64,000 nucleotides of DNA from Methanocaldococcus lauensis (GTDB lineage: Archaea; AGJL01; Methanococci; Methanococcales; Methanocaldococcaceae), in contig NZ_LR792632.1 of NCBI RefSeq assembly GCF_902827225.1, forward strand, positions 1,011,030 through 1,075,029, in the 5' to 3' direction. Of the stretch, positions 37,960 to 47,705 are shown piece by piece; the stretch's first letter is position 1, and each line of letters begins with the position of its first letter. Under the pieces are notes generated by a model. It ran no database searches. It was not told the origin of the DNA and saw only the letters and a list, made by a program, of their open reading frames with translations. A program made the translations under genes and the position numbers.

Positions 37960-38050
37960 TTTTCATTATCAAAAAAGTAAAAAAGAATTATTTAAAATTC
38001 TCTTATTTTTTTATAACGAACAAAAGTATATATGAGCATAGTATAAAATA

Positions 38051-38287
38051 ATGAAAATCCAATTAATGCATTGGGAAAATATGGATTTAGATACAATATT
38101 AAAACGAATCTCAAAAATTGAAGAGAAGTTATTAAAATTAAAAATAGAGATATTGCCAGAAGAAATCCCAAAAGATGAGGGATTTGGAGAAATTTCTGAA
38201 GAAGAAATAGATAAATATTATAAAGAACTTAAAAATAAAGATTTTTGGGGAACAGAAGAGGAATTATTTAAATTGTTAGATGAGTAA
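38051..38287 (+). CDS. Small acidic hypothetical protein, antitoxin-like
   Basis: 78 aa, with an N-terminal coiled helix (DLDTILKRISKIEEKLLKLKIEIL) and an acidic second half (EISEEEIDKYYKELK, EEELFKLLDE). Size, charge and helix-plus-acidic-tail layout resemble archaeal antitoxins, but no toxin gene follows. A TATA-like AGTATATATGAG lies at about 38025-38036, so the mRNA may be leaderless or start at an internal ATG (38066 or 38081). Function uncertain. Confidence 0.55.
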   Translation: MKIQLMHWENMDLDTILKRISKIEEKLLKLKIEILPEEIPKDEGFGEISEEEIDKYYKELKNKDFWGTEEELFKLLDE

Positions 38288-38343
38288 TCTAAATTAGATA
38301 AAAAAATTAGTTTATTATATTTGTCTTCTTTTTTTAATATTAG

Positions 38344-39018
<675 letters not shown>

Positions 39019-39019
39019 A

Positions 39020-40423
39020 ATGGATATTGATAAAAATTTACTTGAAAAATGGGATAAGGAGTATATTTGGCATCCATATACACAAATGAAAGAATATAGG
39101 GAATCAAAAAACTTAATTATAGAGAGAGGGGAAGGGAATTATTTAATTGATATTTATGGAAATAAATATTTAGATGCTGTTTCATCTATATGGTGCAATC
39201 TATTTGGACATAGTAGAAGAGAAATTATTGAAGCAATAAAAAATCAGGCTGAAAAGATTTGCCACTCAACACTCTTAGGTTGTGGAAACGTCCCTTCTAT
39301 TTTATTGGCAAAAAAATTAATAGACATTACTCCAAAGCATTTAATAAAGGTGTTTTATTCTGAGGATGGGGCAGAGGCTGTTGAGATTGCAGTTAAAATG
39401 GCATATCAATATTATGTTTTAAGAGGAGATAAAGGAAGAACTAAATTCATTTCAGTTAAAGAGGGTTATCATGGAGACACTTTTGGAGCAATGAGTGTTG
39501 GAGGAAGCGAATTATTCCATGGAGTATTTAAACCTCTTTTGTTTAAAGGCTATCATGCAAATCCTCCATACTGTTATAGATGCAAATACTATAACTTTAA
39601 AGATACTGATGAGAGAAATGAAAAAGGCTGTAATATGGAATGTTTAAATGAAATGCTTGAGTTAATTGAAAAGCATGCTGATGAAGTATTTTGTGTTATA
39701 CTTGAAGGAGGAGTTATGGGCTCTGCTGGAATGATACCATTTCCAGATGGATATATTGAGGAAGTAGCAAAGGCGTGTAAGGAGAATGATATAATCTTTA
39801 TTCTTGATGAAGTAGCAACTGGATTTGGAAGAACTGGAAAGATGTTCTTTTGTGATAATGAGAAATTAAAAAAATTAGAAAAGCCAGATATTCTCTGCTT
39901 AGGTAAAGGAATAACTGGAGGTTATCTACCTTTAGCTGCAACTCTAACAACTGATGAAATATACAATCAATTCTTAGGAGAGTTTGGAGAGAGCAAACAA
40001 CTATATCATGGACACACATATACTGGAAATCAACTTCTATGCTCTGCTGCTTTAGCAACATTGGAAATTTTTGAAAAAGAGAATGTAATAGAAAATATCC
40101 AACCAAAAATAAAGCTTTTCCACGAAGAGCTTAGAAAATTAAAAGAACTTGAACATGTTGGAGATATTAGAGGAAAAGGCTTTATGGTTGGTATAGAGCT
40201 TGTAAAAAACAAAGAAACAAAAGAGCCATATCCTTATGGTTATAAAGCTGGCTATAGAGTTGCTGAAAAATTGCTTGAAAAAGGTATCTATATGAGACCT
40301 ATAGGTAATGTTATTATCTTATGTCCTCCTCTATCAATTACTGAAGAAGAGATTAAATATTTATGCAACGCTTTATACGAGGCAATAAAAGAGGCAGATT
40401 TAAACAGTTTCTCATTTCCATAA
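39020..40423 (+). CDS. bioA: Adenosylmethionine-8-amino-7-oxononanoate aminotransferase
   Basis: 467 aa class III aminotransferase that makes 7,8-diaminononanoate. WHPYTQMKEY near the N-terminus is typical of BioA. FILDEVATGFGRTG carries the pyridine-ring Asp, and LGKGITGGYLPLAA holds the PLP lysine. A cysteine-bearing insert (PPYCYRCKYYNF, EKGCNMEC) is usual in this branch. The start ATG at 39020 follows AGGTGAATAAA, which overlaps the bioD stop, showing coupling. No biotin synthase gene (bioB) is in the window. Confidence 0.95.
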   Translation: MDIDKNLLEKWDKEYIWHPYTQMKEYRESKNLIIERGEGNYLIDIYGNKYLDAVSSIWCNLFGHSRREIIEAIKNQAEKICHSTLLGCGNVPSILLAKKLIDITPKHLIKVFYSEDGAEAVEIAVKMAYQYYVLRGDKGRTKFISVKEGYHGDTFGAMSVGGSELFHGVFKPLLFKGYHANPPYCYRCKYYNFKDTDERNEKGCNMECLNEMLELIEKHADEVFCVILEGGVMGSAGMIPFPDGYIEEVAKACKENDIIFILDEVATGFGRTGKMFFCDNEKLKKLEKPDILCLGKGITGGYLPLAATLTTDEIYNQFLGEFGESKQLYHGHTYTGNQLLCSAALATLEIFEKENVIENIQPKIKLFHEELRKLKELEHVGDIRGKGFMVGIELVKNKETKEPYPYGYKAGYRVAEKLLEKGIYMRPIGNVIILCPPLSITEEEIKYLCNALYEAIKEADLNSFSFP

Positions 40424-40439
40424 GCATATCATAGAGTAT

Positions 40440-40600
40440 GAAAATAAGAGTCTGTCCAATATGGACAAATATAGACAAATACCCATATTTAGACTTGGGC
40501 ATCATCAACCTCGTCTCTTATAGGTTCGGTCTCTGCCCCTGTCGAGGTTTTAGTTTTCCTCCCATCAATTGTTAGAGGGTTCGAAACAGTTTCTTAATTT
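40440..40600. ncRNA. Structured GC-rich segment, possible second RNA (strand undetermined)
   Basis: Contains the hairpins TGTCCA/TGGACA (40453-40458, 40462-40467) and AACCTCG/CGAGGTT (40507-40513, 40543-40549), and AGTCT/AGACT around the first. The TATA element at 40613-40626 reads as TATA on the minus strand too, so a leftward transcript from about 40590 is conceivable. It could also be a structured bioA 3' end. Confidence 0.35.
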
Positions 40601-40612
40601 CTGTAACACACC

Positions 40613-40626
40613 ACAATATATAAATA
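40613..40626 (+). promoter_or_regulatory. TATA box of the 40.65-kb RNA candidate
   Basis: ACAATATATAAATA lies about 25-30 bp upstream of the first helix of the RNA candidate; the spacing fits an archaeal promoter. The element is nearly symmetrical and could serve both strands. Confidence 0.55.
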
Positions 40627-40644
40627 CTTAATGTAGATATTACC

Positions 40645-40812
40645 AATTAACCGATGAGATGGCTCTGCCTTCGGGTCGATATACCTTTGATAAAAAGGTT
40701 TATGGGGCTGTTTCCGTTCAGCCCGAAGTCCAATGAACTCACAGGGGAGAGATTGGTATTTCCGATGAAGCTATGAGTTAATGACAACCCATTTCCATAG
40801 ATATCGGTTTGT
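40645..40812 (+). ncRNA. Candidate structured noncoding RNA, about 165 nt
   Basis: The ends pair: AACCGAT (40649-40655) with ATCGGTT (40803-40809). Inside are CTTCGGG/CCCGAAG (40669-40675, 40722-40728), ACCTTT/AAAGGT with a 5-nt loop (40683-40699), GGGCTG/CAGCCC (40705-40710, 40719-40724, sharing three C with the CTTCGGG helix), CCAAT/ATTGG (40730-40734, 40752-40756) and CTATG/CATAG (40771-40775, 40796-40800). No ORF, no tRNA, SRP or RNase P signature that I recognise, and no paired C and D boxes. Downstream DNA returns to AT-rich sequence. Identity unknown. Confidence 0.6.
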
Positions 40813-40879
40813 ATAATATGTGTTGTATAAATGCTATTATATGTTATAGTAATGGAAAACAGAATCATTATCTCTTACC

Positions 40880-41368
40880 TTACTCTAAATATTTTTTTGA
40901 TAGTATTTTTAAAAATATTGGCAATATATAATAGACTACTACAAAACCAGCAATAAATCCAGTTATAAATCTCAATTCGTTAAAACTTTCTCTCAATCCA
41001 ATTAATTGTGTAGTTCCATCAATTACCATAGGAATTAGAGATATAATTAAATATTTTTTATGTGGGAGTTTAAAGTCATTTAGTTTTTTTACAAAGGGAT
41101 AAATTATCATTCCTGCTAAAAATCCAGTATAAATACCAAAACATCTTGCACATACTGCCATCTTATAACCAAAAATAAAATAGCTTCTTTGTGGTAGTTG
41201 ATGACATATTGGAGAATATATAGTATATAAATATATAGATATTAATCTAAAAATCTTAGAATTTTCTCCTAAGTATGCAGTATATGGTGCTAAAAAGATT
41301 CCTATATAAAAGATTATAAAAGAAAAAGTAATTAGTGCATAAATATTTTTTATTAATTTCCATTTCAT
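40880..41368 (-). CDS. DUF2085 membrane protein
   Basis: 162 aa with four or five membrane helices. The family motif is clear: SPICHQLPQRSYFIFGYKMAVCARCFGIYTGFLAG, with conserved Cys and His residues that could hold a metal. Function of the family is unknown. It is separated by 7 bp from the upstream DUF5518-like gene on the same strand. Confidence 0.82.
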   Translation of the reverse strand: MKWKLIKNIYALITFSFIIFYIGIFLAPYTAYLGENSKIFRLISIYLYTIYSPICHQLPQRSYFIFGYKMAVCARCFGIYTGFLAGMIIYPFVKKLNDFKLPHKKYLIISLIPMVIDGTTQLIGLRESFNELRFITGFIAGFVVVYYILPIFLKILSKKYLE

Positions 41369-41375
41369 TATATCA

Positions 41376-41753
41376 TTATCTATTTTTTATAACTACATAC
41401 AAAATTCCACCAATAGCTCCAAGAATTGCTCCAAATATAATCCCACTAATTAATCCAATTATTATTGAGGTTCCTGCTAAAAACGCATATGACTTAAATT
41501 CCATCATTGGCATAATTGAGGCTAATATTAAAAAGCTTAATATTGTTGCAATAATTCCTCCAATAACACCACTAATTGCCCCAACAACACCGCAATTTTC
41601 ATAATCTAAACTACCACCAGCATTTACATAAAGATGAGCAGCAACTGCTCCCCCAACAATATAACCTAAGCAACAAATAGCCCCCAAAACACCATTAACA
41701 ATACCTCCAATAATAGAAGGATTTAACATTTTTTCTGTGTCAAAATTTACCAT
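41376..41753 (-). CDS. Glycine-rich four-helix membrane protein (DUF5518-like)
   Basis: 125 aa, with four Gly/Ala/Ile-rich helices (IIGGIVNGVLGAICCLGYIVGGAVAA, VVGAISGVIGGIIATILSFLIL, AFLAGTSIIIGLISGIIFGAILG, AIGGILYVVI). The pattern GGxVxAyL-like in helix 1 is shared with archaeal DUF5518 proteins. ATG 41753 follows GAGGTGAT and is preferred to the upstream GTG. Function unknown. Confidence 0.72.
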   Translation of the reverse strand: MVNFDTEKMLNPSIIGGIVNGVLGAICCLGYIVGGAVAAHLYVNAGGSLDYENCGVVGAISGVIGGIIATILSFLILASIMPMMEFKSYAFLAGTSIIIGLISGIIFGAILGAIGGILYVVIKNR

Positions 41754-41800
41754 TGGCATCACCTCTAAATTGCACTATTATATTTTTATTATTATCACAT

Positions 41801-43069
41801 TTAAATATTTTTTCCAATTGCATCATATAATTTCCCATTTACTACTGTATAAATTGGAAATCCTTTAACTAAAAATTTATCAAAAGGACTAAATTTTGCC
41901 TTAGATTTGAATAATTCAGTATTAATTTTTCCTTCCTTTTTCAAATCAACAATAGTTAAATTTGCCAAATTACCCTCTTCAATTTTGTTATTTATATTAA
42001 ATATTTTAGCTGGATTCTCTGATAATATCCTTACAGCGTCAAATAGTGTTATTAATTTTTTATTAACCAAATTTAAGGTTAATGGGACAAGAGTTTCAAT
42101 CCCCGGAATTCCAGAAGGACAGTTTTTAACATCTTTAAGTTTCTCTTCCAATAAATGTGGAGCGTGATCAGAGGCGATTATATCAACATCTTTATTTATA
42201 ATACCTTTAATTAACGCAATGTTATCTTCCTTACTCCTCAAGGGTGGATTAAATTTTCCAAAACCTTTTAATTCCTCAGCCACATCTTTATTTAAATAAA
42301 TGTGGTGGGGAGTAACTTCAACAGTTATCTTAACATTTTTTAATCTTTGTTTTGCATCTTTTATTATCTCTAATGATTTTTTTGTAGATATATGACAAAA
42401 ATGAATATGTGGCTTATATTTCCCAACTTTATCAATAAATTGTAGGGTTTTTATAACTTCTTTAACAGCCTCAACCTCTGATTTTTCATCTCTTATTTTA
42501 CAGTGGTCTATCCACCTCTCTAACTTATAAATTTTCATATTTTTATTAATTATATCTTTATGCTCCGCGTGAATACAAAAACGCTTATTTTGATTTAAAA
42601 TATCCTTCAACTTAGAATAATCTTCAATATATAAATCCCCCACAGATTTAACCATAAATATTTTATAAGCCATAGCTTCCTTTATATTCTCAAGATAATT
42701 TTTTTCTGTAACGCCAAAATTTAAAAATATGTTTATTTTACTCTCTTTTTTACAGTCTTCAAGTTTTTTATAAAAAAGTTCTTTTGTAGTTATTGGAGGC
42801 TTATTGTTAGGCATATCTATGGCAAAACACACTCCTCCATTTATCCCTGCCAAACTACCACTTAAAAAATCCTCCTTTTCACTTTCTCCCCATCTAAAAT
42901 GGACATGAGCATCAATAACTCCTGGAATGACAATATAATTTTTTAAATTAACTTTTTCATCATCTATATTTATATTCTTAGAGATTTTTTTAATTCTACC
43001 ATTTTCAATTAAAATATCACATTCAACAATCTTATTATCTCTAACTACTTTGCAGTTTTTAAGTAACAT
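41801..43069 (-). CDS. pyrC: Dihydroorotase
   Basis: 422 aa amidohydrolase of pyrimidine synthesis, cyclising carbamoyl-aspartate. Zinc ligands: DAHVHFRWG (His-x-His), HAEH, HFCHIST and [23 protein letters not shown] is the substrate loop of class I dihydroorotases. The carbamylated Lys position is in the [10 protein letters not shown] segment. Immediately downstream of the glycosyltransferase gene (11-bp gap) on the minus strand. Confidence 0.94.
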   Translation of the reverse strand: MLLKNCKVVRDNKIVECDILIENGRIKKISKNINIDDEKVNLKNYIVIPGVIDAHVHFRWGESEKEDFLSGSLAGINGGVCFAIDMPNNKPPITTKELFYKKLEDCKKESKINIFLNFGVTEKNYLENIKEAMAYKIFMVKSVGDLYIEDYSKLKDILNQNKRFCIHAEHKDIINKNMKIYKLERWIDHCKIRDEKSEVEAVKEVIKTLQFIDKVGKYKPHIHFCHISTKKSLEIIKDAKQRLKNVKITVEVTPHHIYLNKDVAEELKGFGKFNPPLRSKEDNIALIKGIINKDVDIIASDHAPHLLEEKLKDVKNCPSGIPGIETLVPLTLNLVNKKLITLFDAVRILSENPAKIFNINNKIEEGNLANLTIVDLKKEGKINTELFKSKAKFSPFDKFLVKGFPIYTVVNGKLYDAIGKNI

Positions 43070-43080
43070 ACTCTCACTAA

Positions 43081-43794
43081 TTAAATTAATTTCTGCATAA
43101 TCAACTTAAATAAAATCTTAAATCCTGTCTTAACATTGGTTCCTCTTGACATTGAGTATTCAGTATATATTGTTTTTATTGGCACTTCCTTAATTTTTAA
43201 ATTAAATTTTTTTGCTAAAATTATAAATTCTGACGAAACTTCGTATTTATCACTCTTTAACTCCTTAACAATTTTTTTTGCCGCTTCATAAGAAAATGCC
43301 CTTAAACCACTTTGGCTGTCAGTTACTAAATAACCACCCATCAAGTAAGTTATAAAATTTAATCCAAAGTTTCCAATTCTTTTAACTAATGGCATATTCT
43401 TTAACTCATTTTTGTCCATCATCCTACTACCTATAATAAAATCATATCCCTCAAATATTGGCTTTACTACTTTTTCAACATCCTTAGGATGATGTTGTCC
43501 ATCAGCGTCAAAAGTAACAATAACCTTTGGTTTATATAATAAGGCACACTTAATTCCAGTTCCTAATGCTCCTCCTAATCCCCTATTTAATATATGCCTA
43601 CACACAATAACATCCTCTTTTTTTGCCAATTCATAAGTTTTATCTTTTGAACCATCATCAACAACAATTATGTTTTTATATCCTTCTTTTTTCAAATTTT
43701 TTAAAGTTGTTGAAATCATTTTCTCTTCATTATATGCTGGAATTACAATAAATATATCTTCTTTATTAATTTGGATGTTTTGCCTTTGATCCAT
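43081..43794 (-). CDS. Family 2 glycosyltransferase, dolichyl-phosphate mannosyltransferase-like
   Basis: 237 aa GT-A enzyme: [47 protein letters not shown] (DxD) and [17 protein letters not shown]. This is the DPM1/Ppm1 pattern, which loads a sugar on a polyprenyl phosphate at the membrane for glycoprotein or surface glycan synthesis. The ATG at 43794 follows AGGTGAAAATA, and the end of the MrpF-like gene overlaps its start by 29 bp. Sugar and acceptor unknown. Confidence 0.88.
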   Translation of the reverse strand: MDQRQNIQINKEDIFIVIPAYNEEKMISTTLKNLKKEGYKNIIVVDDGSKDKTYELAKKEDVIVCRHILNRGLGGALGTGIKCALLYKPKVIVTFDADGQHHPKDVEKVVKPIFEGYDFIIGSRMMDKNELKNMPLVKRIGNFGLNFITYLMGGYLVTDSQSGLRAFSYEAAKKIVKELKSDKYEVSSEFIILAKKFNLKIKEVPIKTIYTEYSMSRGTNVKTGFKILFKLIMQKLI

Positions 43795-44047
43795 TATTTT
43801 CACCTATTACCTTGCAGAATGCAAATGCACCAACAACACCACATATAAATATAGCCAATGCTATATTATTGGCAAAGGCAATATTGTATTTTTGAGAAAT
43901 TACTACAAGTAAAGTTCCAATAACTGCTGTTAATAAAGATTCACCAATTAAAACATTGGCTGTTCCTTTTTTAAATGCTAATCTTAAACCTACCAATGCT
44001 GAGAAACTTAATGCAATAATTGCAAACAGCCAAACTATGAAATTCAT
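43766..44047 (-). CDS. Small membrane protein resembling MrpF/Ehb subunits
   Basis: 93 aa, three hydrophobic helices with LRLAFKKGTANVLIGESLLTAVIGTLLVV and NNIALAIFICGVVGAFAFCKVIG, which follows the MrpF pattern (R..KGPT, then D/N-IALxxxxxGFxG). Methanogen Ehb hydrogenases contain such subunits and their genes are scattered in Methanocaldococcus, so an Ehb link is possible but unproven. GGTGATAAA precedes the ATG. It overlaps the glycosyltransferase gene. Confidence 0.65.
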   Translation of the reverse strand: MNFIVWLFAIIALSFSALVGLRLAFKKGTANVLIGESLLTAVIGTLLVVISQKYNIAFANNIALAIFICGVVGAFAFCKVIGENNGSKAKHPN

Positions 44048-44069
44048 TTTATCACCATTATAATTAATT

Positions 44070-44237
44070 TCAAATAAAATAATATTTTACCATCAAAAAT
44101 ATAAATATAATTGCTCCAATAAATACAGATAGCCAAACCCATAGATTCATAATAAATAAAACTTTAAAGATTTGTTCTCTTTTTTCATATAAAAGTCTTT
44201 TTATTGGATCTTTTCCATAATATTTTTTTCTTTTCAT
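44070..44237 (-). CDS. Small single-helix membrane protein (55 aa)
   Basis: Short gene in the gap between the MrpF-like and UPF0216 genes: a basic N-terminus (MKRKKYYGKDPIKRLLYEKREQ, positions 1-22) then one membrane helix (VLFIMNLWVWLSVFIGAIIF), 55 codons and TGA at 44070. AAGTGATAATT stands just before the ATG, and the gaps of 17 and 22 bp to its neighbours make it part of the same operon. No family recognised; it may be a partner subunit of the MrpF-like protein. Confidence 0.65.
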   Translation of the reverse strand: MKRKKYYGKDPIKRLLYEKREQIFKVLFIMNLWVWLSVFIGAIIFIFLMVKYYFI

Positions 44238-44254
44238 AATTATCACTTACTAAT

Positions 44255-44662
44255 TTAATCGTATAAAGAAAATTTAAATATAATTTGAGTTGTTGTTGGT
44301 AGTTCTCTTCTAACGATCCTCAACTCTGGTTTATATATGTATAATACATCTTCCTCTGAGAACATATTTATATCTCTCCCTAATATTTTTGAGATTACTT
44401 TAACCTCTTCTTTACCACTAACTTTTATAGCCCCACCTAATGAAGGATCTACTTCTAAAACTATTGGAATTTTTAAATCCTCACTACTACCTATCTCTCT
44501 TAGAAGTTCAAGCTCTCTCCTCTTTATTCTATGCCTCTTACCGTTGATTATTATATGCGGTTTCTCTTCATTTAATAAATCTTTTAATCTTTTTCTTTTA
44601 AATGATACTTTAAATTCTCTTATTATTCCTTTAATAATTCTATCTAAGTTTTTGTCTTCCAT
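44255..44662 (-). CDS. UPF0216/DUF61 family protein
   Basis: 135 aa. Family features: KPHIIINGKRHRIKRRELELL, then IPIVLEVDPSLGGAIKVSGKEEVKVISKIL and a C-terminal Arg-rich strand pair. The archaeal family is uncharacterised. The ATG at 44662 follows GTGATATTC; the longer frame to 44698 starts with a hydrophobic stretch without a ribosome site. Divergent from the CBS gene at 44820. Confidence 0.8.
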   Translation of the reverse strand: MEDKNLDRIIKGIIREFKVSFKRKRLKDLLNEEKPHIIINGKRHRIKRRELELLREIGSSEDLKIPIVLEVDPSLGGAIKVSGKEEVKVISKILGRDINMFSEEDVLYIYKPELRIVRRELPTTTQIIFKFSLYD

Positions 44663-44819
44663 GAATATCACATTTATAGTATTTGATAAAAATAGCAAAA
44701 TATTTTATAAGGTATTTAATAAATATATATATATTGGTTATAATACTTTAATAATACTTTATAAATATTAATTTAATTTCTGAATTTTTGCATTAAAAAG
44801 GTTTTGCGAGGGCGAGATT

Positions 44820-45659
44820 GTGAAAGTAATGAAAGTTGTTCAAAATAAAGAAATAATTTACATATATCCAACTACTACAATAAGAAAGGCTTTAATGACA
44901 ATGAACGAAAATAAATACAGAAGATTACCAATAGTAAATCCTGGAAATAACAAACTTGTTGGAATATTAACAAGTATGGATATTGTAGATTTTATGGGAG
45001 GGGGCTCAAAATACAATTTAACGAGAGAAAAGCATAATAGAAATTTATATGCCGCAATAAATGAGCCTGTTAGAGAAATAATGGAAGAAAATGTTATTAC
45101 ACTTAAAGAAAATGCTGATTTGGATGACGCAATAGAAACCTTCTTAACGAAAAACGTTGGTGGAGTTCCAATAGTCAATGATGATTATCAACTAATATCA
45201 ATGATTACTGAAAGGGATGTAATAAAAGTGTTGTTAGATAAAATAGATGAAAATGAAGTTATAGATGATTACATAACGAGAAACGTTATTTTTGCTACGC
45301 CAGGGGAGAGATTAAAAGATGTTGCGAGAACTATGGTTAGAAATAAGTTTAGAAGATTACCAGTTGTTAGTGAAGAGAAATTGGTTGGAATTATAACATC
45401 AACTGACTTTATTAGACTTTTAGGTAGTGATTGGGCATTTAATCACTTACAGACTGGAAATGTTAGAGAAATAACAAATGTGAGAATGGAGGAAATAATG
45501 ATAAGAGATGTTATAACTGCAAAAGAAGGGGACAAATTGAAAGATGTGGCTAAAATTATGGTAACCAATGATATAGGGGCTTTGCCTGTGGTTGATGAAA
45601 ATATGAGAATAAAGGGAATTATTACAGAAAAGGATGTTTTAAAATACTTTGCTAAATAA
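44820..45659 (+). CDS. Four-CBS-domain adenine-nucleotide sensor protein
   Basis: 279 aa, made only of four CBS motifs in two Bateman modules (YPTTTIRKAL, IMEENVITLKENA, YITRNVIFATPGE, EIMIRDVITAKEGD, each followed by RRLPIVN or similar). It is closely similar to M. jannaschii MJ1225, which binds AMP, ADP and ATP like the AMPK gamma subunit. Partner protein unknown. Start GTG at 44820 after GAGGGCGAGATT matches that protein's N-terminal length; ATG 44829 is the alternative. Confidence 0.9.
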   Translation: MKVMKVVQNKEIIYIYPTTTIRKALMTMNENKYRRLPIVNPGNNKLVGILTSMDIVDFMGGGSKYNLTREKHNRNLYAAINEPVREIMEENVITLKENADLDDAIETFLTKNVGGVPIVNDDYQLISMITERDVIKVLLDKIDENEVIDDYITRNVIFATPGERLKDVARTMVRNKFRRLPVVSEEKLVGIITSTDFIRLLGSDWAFNHLQTGNVREITNVRMEEIMIRDVITAKEGDKLKDVAKIMVTNDIGALPVVDENMRIKGIITEKDVLKYFAK

Positions 45660-45852
45660 TGATTTTATTTTTTTATATTTATAATAATATTAATTTACTT
45701 TTTTAAAGTATTTACTATTATACATTGCTAGGTAGTGTATTTTATTGGAAGAATCATAAATAACTTAGTAATGTATAAATATTTAAAAACTAAAATAATT
45801 CTATCGTAAAATTGGAAAATATAACTTTACAAAAATAAAGTGGCGATGAATC

Positions 45853-45864
45853 TTCTATATAGAA
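45853..45864. promoter_or_regulatory. 12-bp perfect palindrome upstream of the surface propeller gene
   Basis: TTCTATATAGAA, next to the TATA-like TTTATAAATATTA (about 45872-45884) and 33-44 bp before the ATG. A binding site for a dimeric regulator is plausible. Confidence 0.35.
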
Positions 45865-45896
45865 TCTGAGCTTTATAAATATTAGGGGATAATATA

Positions 45897-47705
45897 ATGA
45901 AGAAGATATTTGCTTTAATATTTGGGCTATTAGTAATATGTTCCACTTTGGCTTCTGTAAGTGCTATGAACGTGAGTTATCAGAATATTCAATACTCAGA
46001 TATGAGCAATAAAATAAAATTAATAAATAAAGAGTTAGAGGTATTAACTGCTAAATTAAAAGAAATTGAAAATAAGAATCCAAAGGACGATAGTATATCA
46101 CAATACAAGGAAAAAATAATAAAACTACTTAATAAAAGACATGAATTAAAATTAAAAGATCCAAAATATAAAAAGGAATTAGACTACATTAATAGTAAAG
46201 AACATCAAAAAATGATATGGGAAGAGGGCAAATATGAAAAAATGAAAATGATAATGGAAACTTATAAAAATACTAAAAATAATAAAATGAATATATCTTG
46301 GATTTCTATTCAATCAACATCGAACAGTTGGATTATAATCTATAATAATAACATTTATTTATACAATGAAACTCTGAAAAATATAACTCCAAAGTATATA
46401 TACCTTGCCTATTTGCATAAAACATACTCTAATGAAGAGATTAACAGACATTTTGGATATTTATATTATAAGGATAGTTTTATCTTGGGAAATCGAACTT
46501 TTATCGTATGTAATGCTTGGGATGGTTATAGTATTGGTAAATTGGATATTAACGATAGAACACTATATTTATATAGTTTTAATTTAGGAGAATTTTACAA
46601 TCTAAAAAGTAATAATAATGATGCTTTAGGAAGTTTTAATGATAAAGAAGGTATGGGAGCAGAGCCAATATTGGTTGAATTAAAATATAACTCAACTACA
46701 AATAACCTAATATGGATTGGAGATAATTTTTATGGTTTAAACTTAAATTTGAGTAAGTATTTGTTTAAATATATAAATCACTCTAAGAATTATTATTTTT
46801 ATGAATTTACGCCAATAAATTATTGTTTTGATTACAATTCAAAAGGAAAATATTGGCTTATTTATGGTAATGGGATTTTTTCAGTCGTTTATATGAAAAA
46901 TGATACCAGTTTAAAGTATGTAGGTAATTATTTAAAATACTTAGTGAAATACAACGGCACATTTTACGATTTTAAATATTTTAATAATTCATTATGTCAA
47001 ATAGTTTATAATAAATATGGAAATTACTGGATTTGTGTAGGAGAAAATAAATTATATCTTTTAGATAATGACTTAAATTTAATAAAAACTATTAGTGTAA
47101 ATAAGAGTATATACAAAATTTTTCCAATAGATAAAGATAATATTTATTTAGTTTATCCAAAAAAGGCAGTTATTGAAATTTGGAAAATAGAAAAGGTTAA
47201 AGTTAAAAATAATATTACTAAAGAAATCATAGAGAAATATAGAGAGTATAATAAGACCCCTCAAATTTATATTACGGAATATAAGGAAGTAAAGGTTGGA
47301 GAAAAGGTTGTAGAGATTAAAGATTTACCAAAGTTAGAAAGCAATATAGAAGAAAATAAAAATTATACCTATGATATTAAAACCTACCTCTATGGAATTG
47401 AAAAAATTAACTTAAAAAATAATAAAGTTGTTGAAATAGATATAGACAATTTAAATTCAATAGATGTTGGTTATAATGGAAGATACTTTATTTTAATTGG
47501 AAATGATTCATCATTATATATCTTTAACAATGGAACGTATAAAAAAATTGCTAATTTGAATAAATTAAGTGAAAATATTCAAAAGTCTTCTAATAACAAA
47601 ATAATTACTGATAAATCTAAAAATAATCTGATAAATTATTACTTACTTGGAATTGTTATAGCAATAATTTTAATTTTTGGCTATATATTATTGAAGAAAA
47701 ATTAA
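45897..47705 (+). CDS. Secreted, C-terminally anchored surface protein, propeller-like
   Basis: 602 aa. Signal peptide (MKKIFALIFGLLVICSTLAS, cleavage near SA-MN). A coiled-coil segment (about 33-125) is followed by repeated beta motifs with Trp/Tyr/Asn (YNNNIYLYNETLKNI, IYLVYPKKAVIEIWKIEKV, SLYIFNNGTYKKIANL) suggesting a propeller. A C-terminal TM helix (LGIVIAIILIFGYILL) ends in KKN. There are many N-x-S/T glycosylation sites. AGGGGATAATATA precedes the ATG. Function unknown; same general design as the lipoprotein at 27930 but with a different anchor. Confidence 0.75.
   Translation: MKKIFALIFGLLVICSTLASVSAMNVSYQNIQYSDMSNKIKLINKELEVLTAKLKEIENKNPKDDSISQYKEKIIKLLNKRHELKLKDPKYKKELDYINSKEHQKMIWEEGKYEKMKMIMETYKNTKNNKMNISWISIQSTSNSWIIIYNNNIYLYNETLKNITPKYIYLAYLHKTYSNEEINRHFGYLYYKDSFILGNRTFIVCNAWDGYSIGKLDINDRTLYLYSFNLGEFYNLKSNNNDALGSFNDKEGMGAEPILVELKYNSTTNNLIWIGDNFYGLNLNLSKYLFKYINHSKNYYFYEFTPINYCFDYNSKGKYWLIYGNGIFSVVYMKNDTSLKYVGNYLKYLVKYNGTFYDFKYFNNSLCQIVYNKYGNYWICVGENKLYLLDNDLNLIKTISVNKSIYKIFPIDKDNIYLVYPKKAVIEIWKIEKVKVKNNITKEIIEKYREYNKTPQIYITEYKEVKVGEKVVEIKDLPKLESNIEENKNYTYDIKTYLYGIEKINLKNNKVVEIDIDNLNSIDVGYNGRYFILIGNDSSLYIFNNGTYKKIANLNKLSENIQKSSNNKIITDKSKNNLINYYLLGIVIAIILIFGYILLKKN

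Larger units (their letters stand above)
40424..40879. other. 456-bp noncoding, GC-enriched island between bioA and a DUF2085 gene
   Basis: No open frame of substance on either strand. It holds a strong TATA box (40613-40626), a many-helix RNA candidate on its right (40645-40812) and a structured segment on its left (40440-40600). Base composition is well above the surrounding AT-rich DNA, which in hyperthermophiles usually marks functional RNA. Confidence 0.7.

Noticed and set aside
40560-40600. GGGTTCGAAAC resembling a tRNA T-arm
   Set aside because: No acceptor, D or anticodon stems can be built around it.
45843-45870. Possible half C/D RNA (GCGATGA ... CTGA)
   Set aside because: Box C deviates from consensus, there is only one box pair and the would-be guide is itself a palindrome; better seen as an operator.
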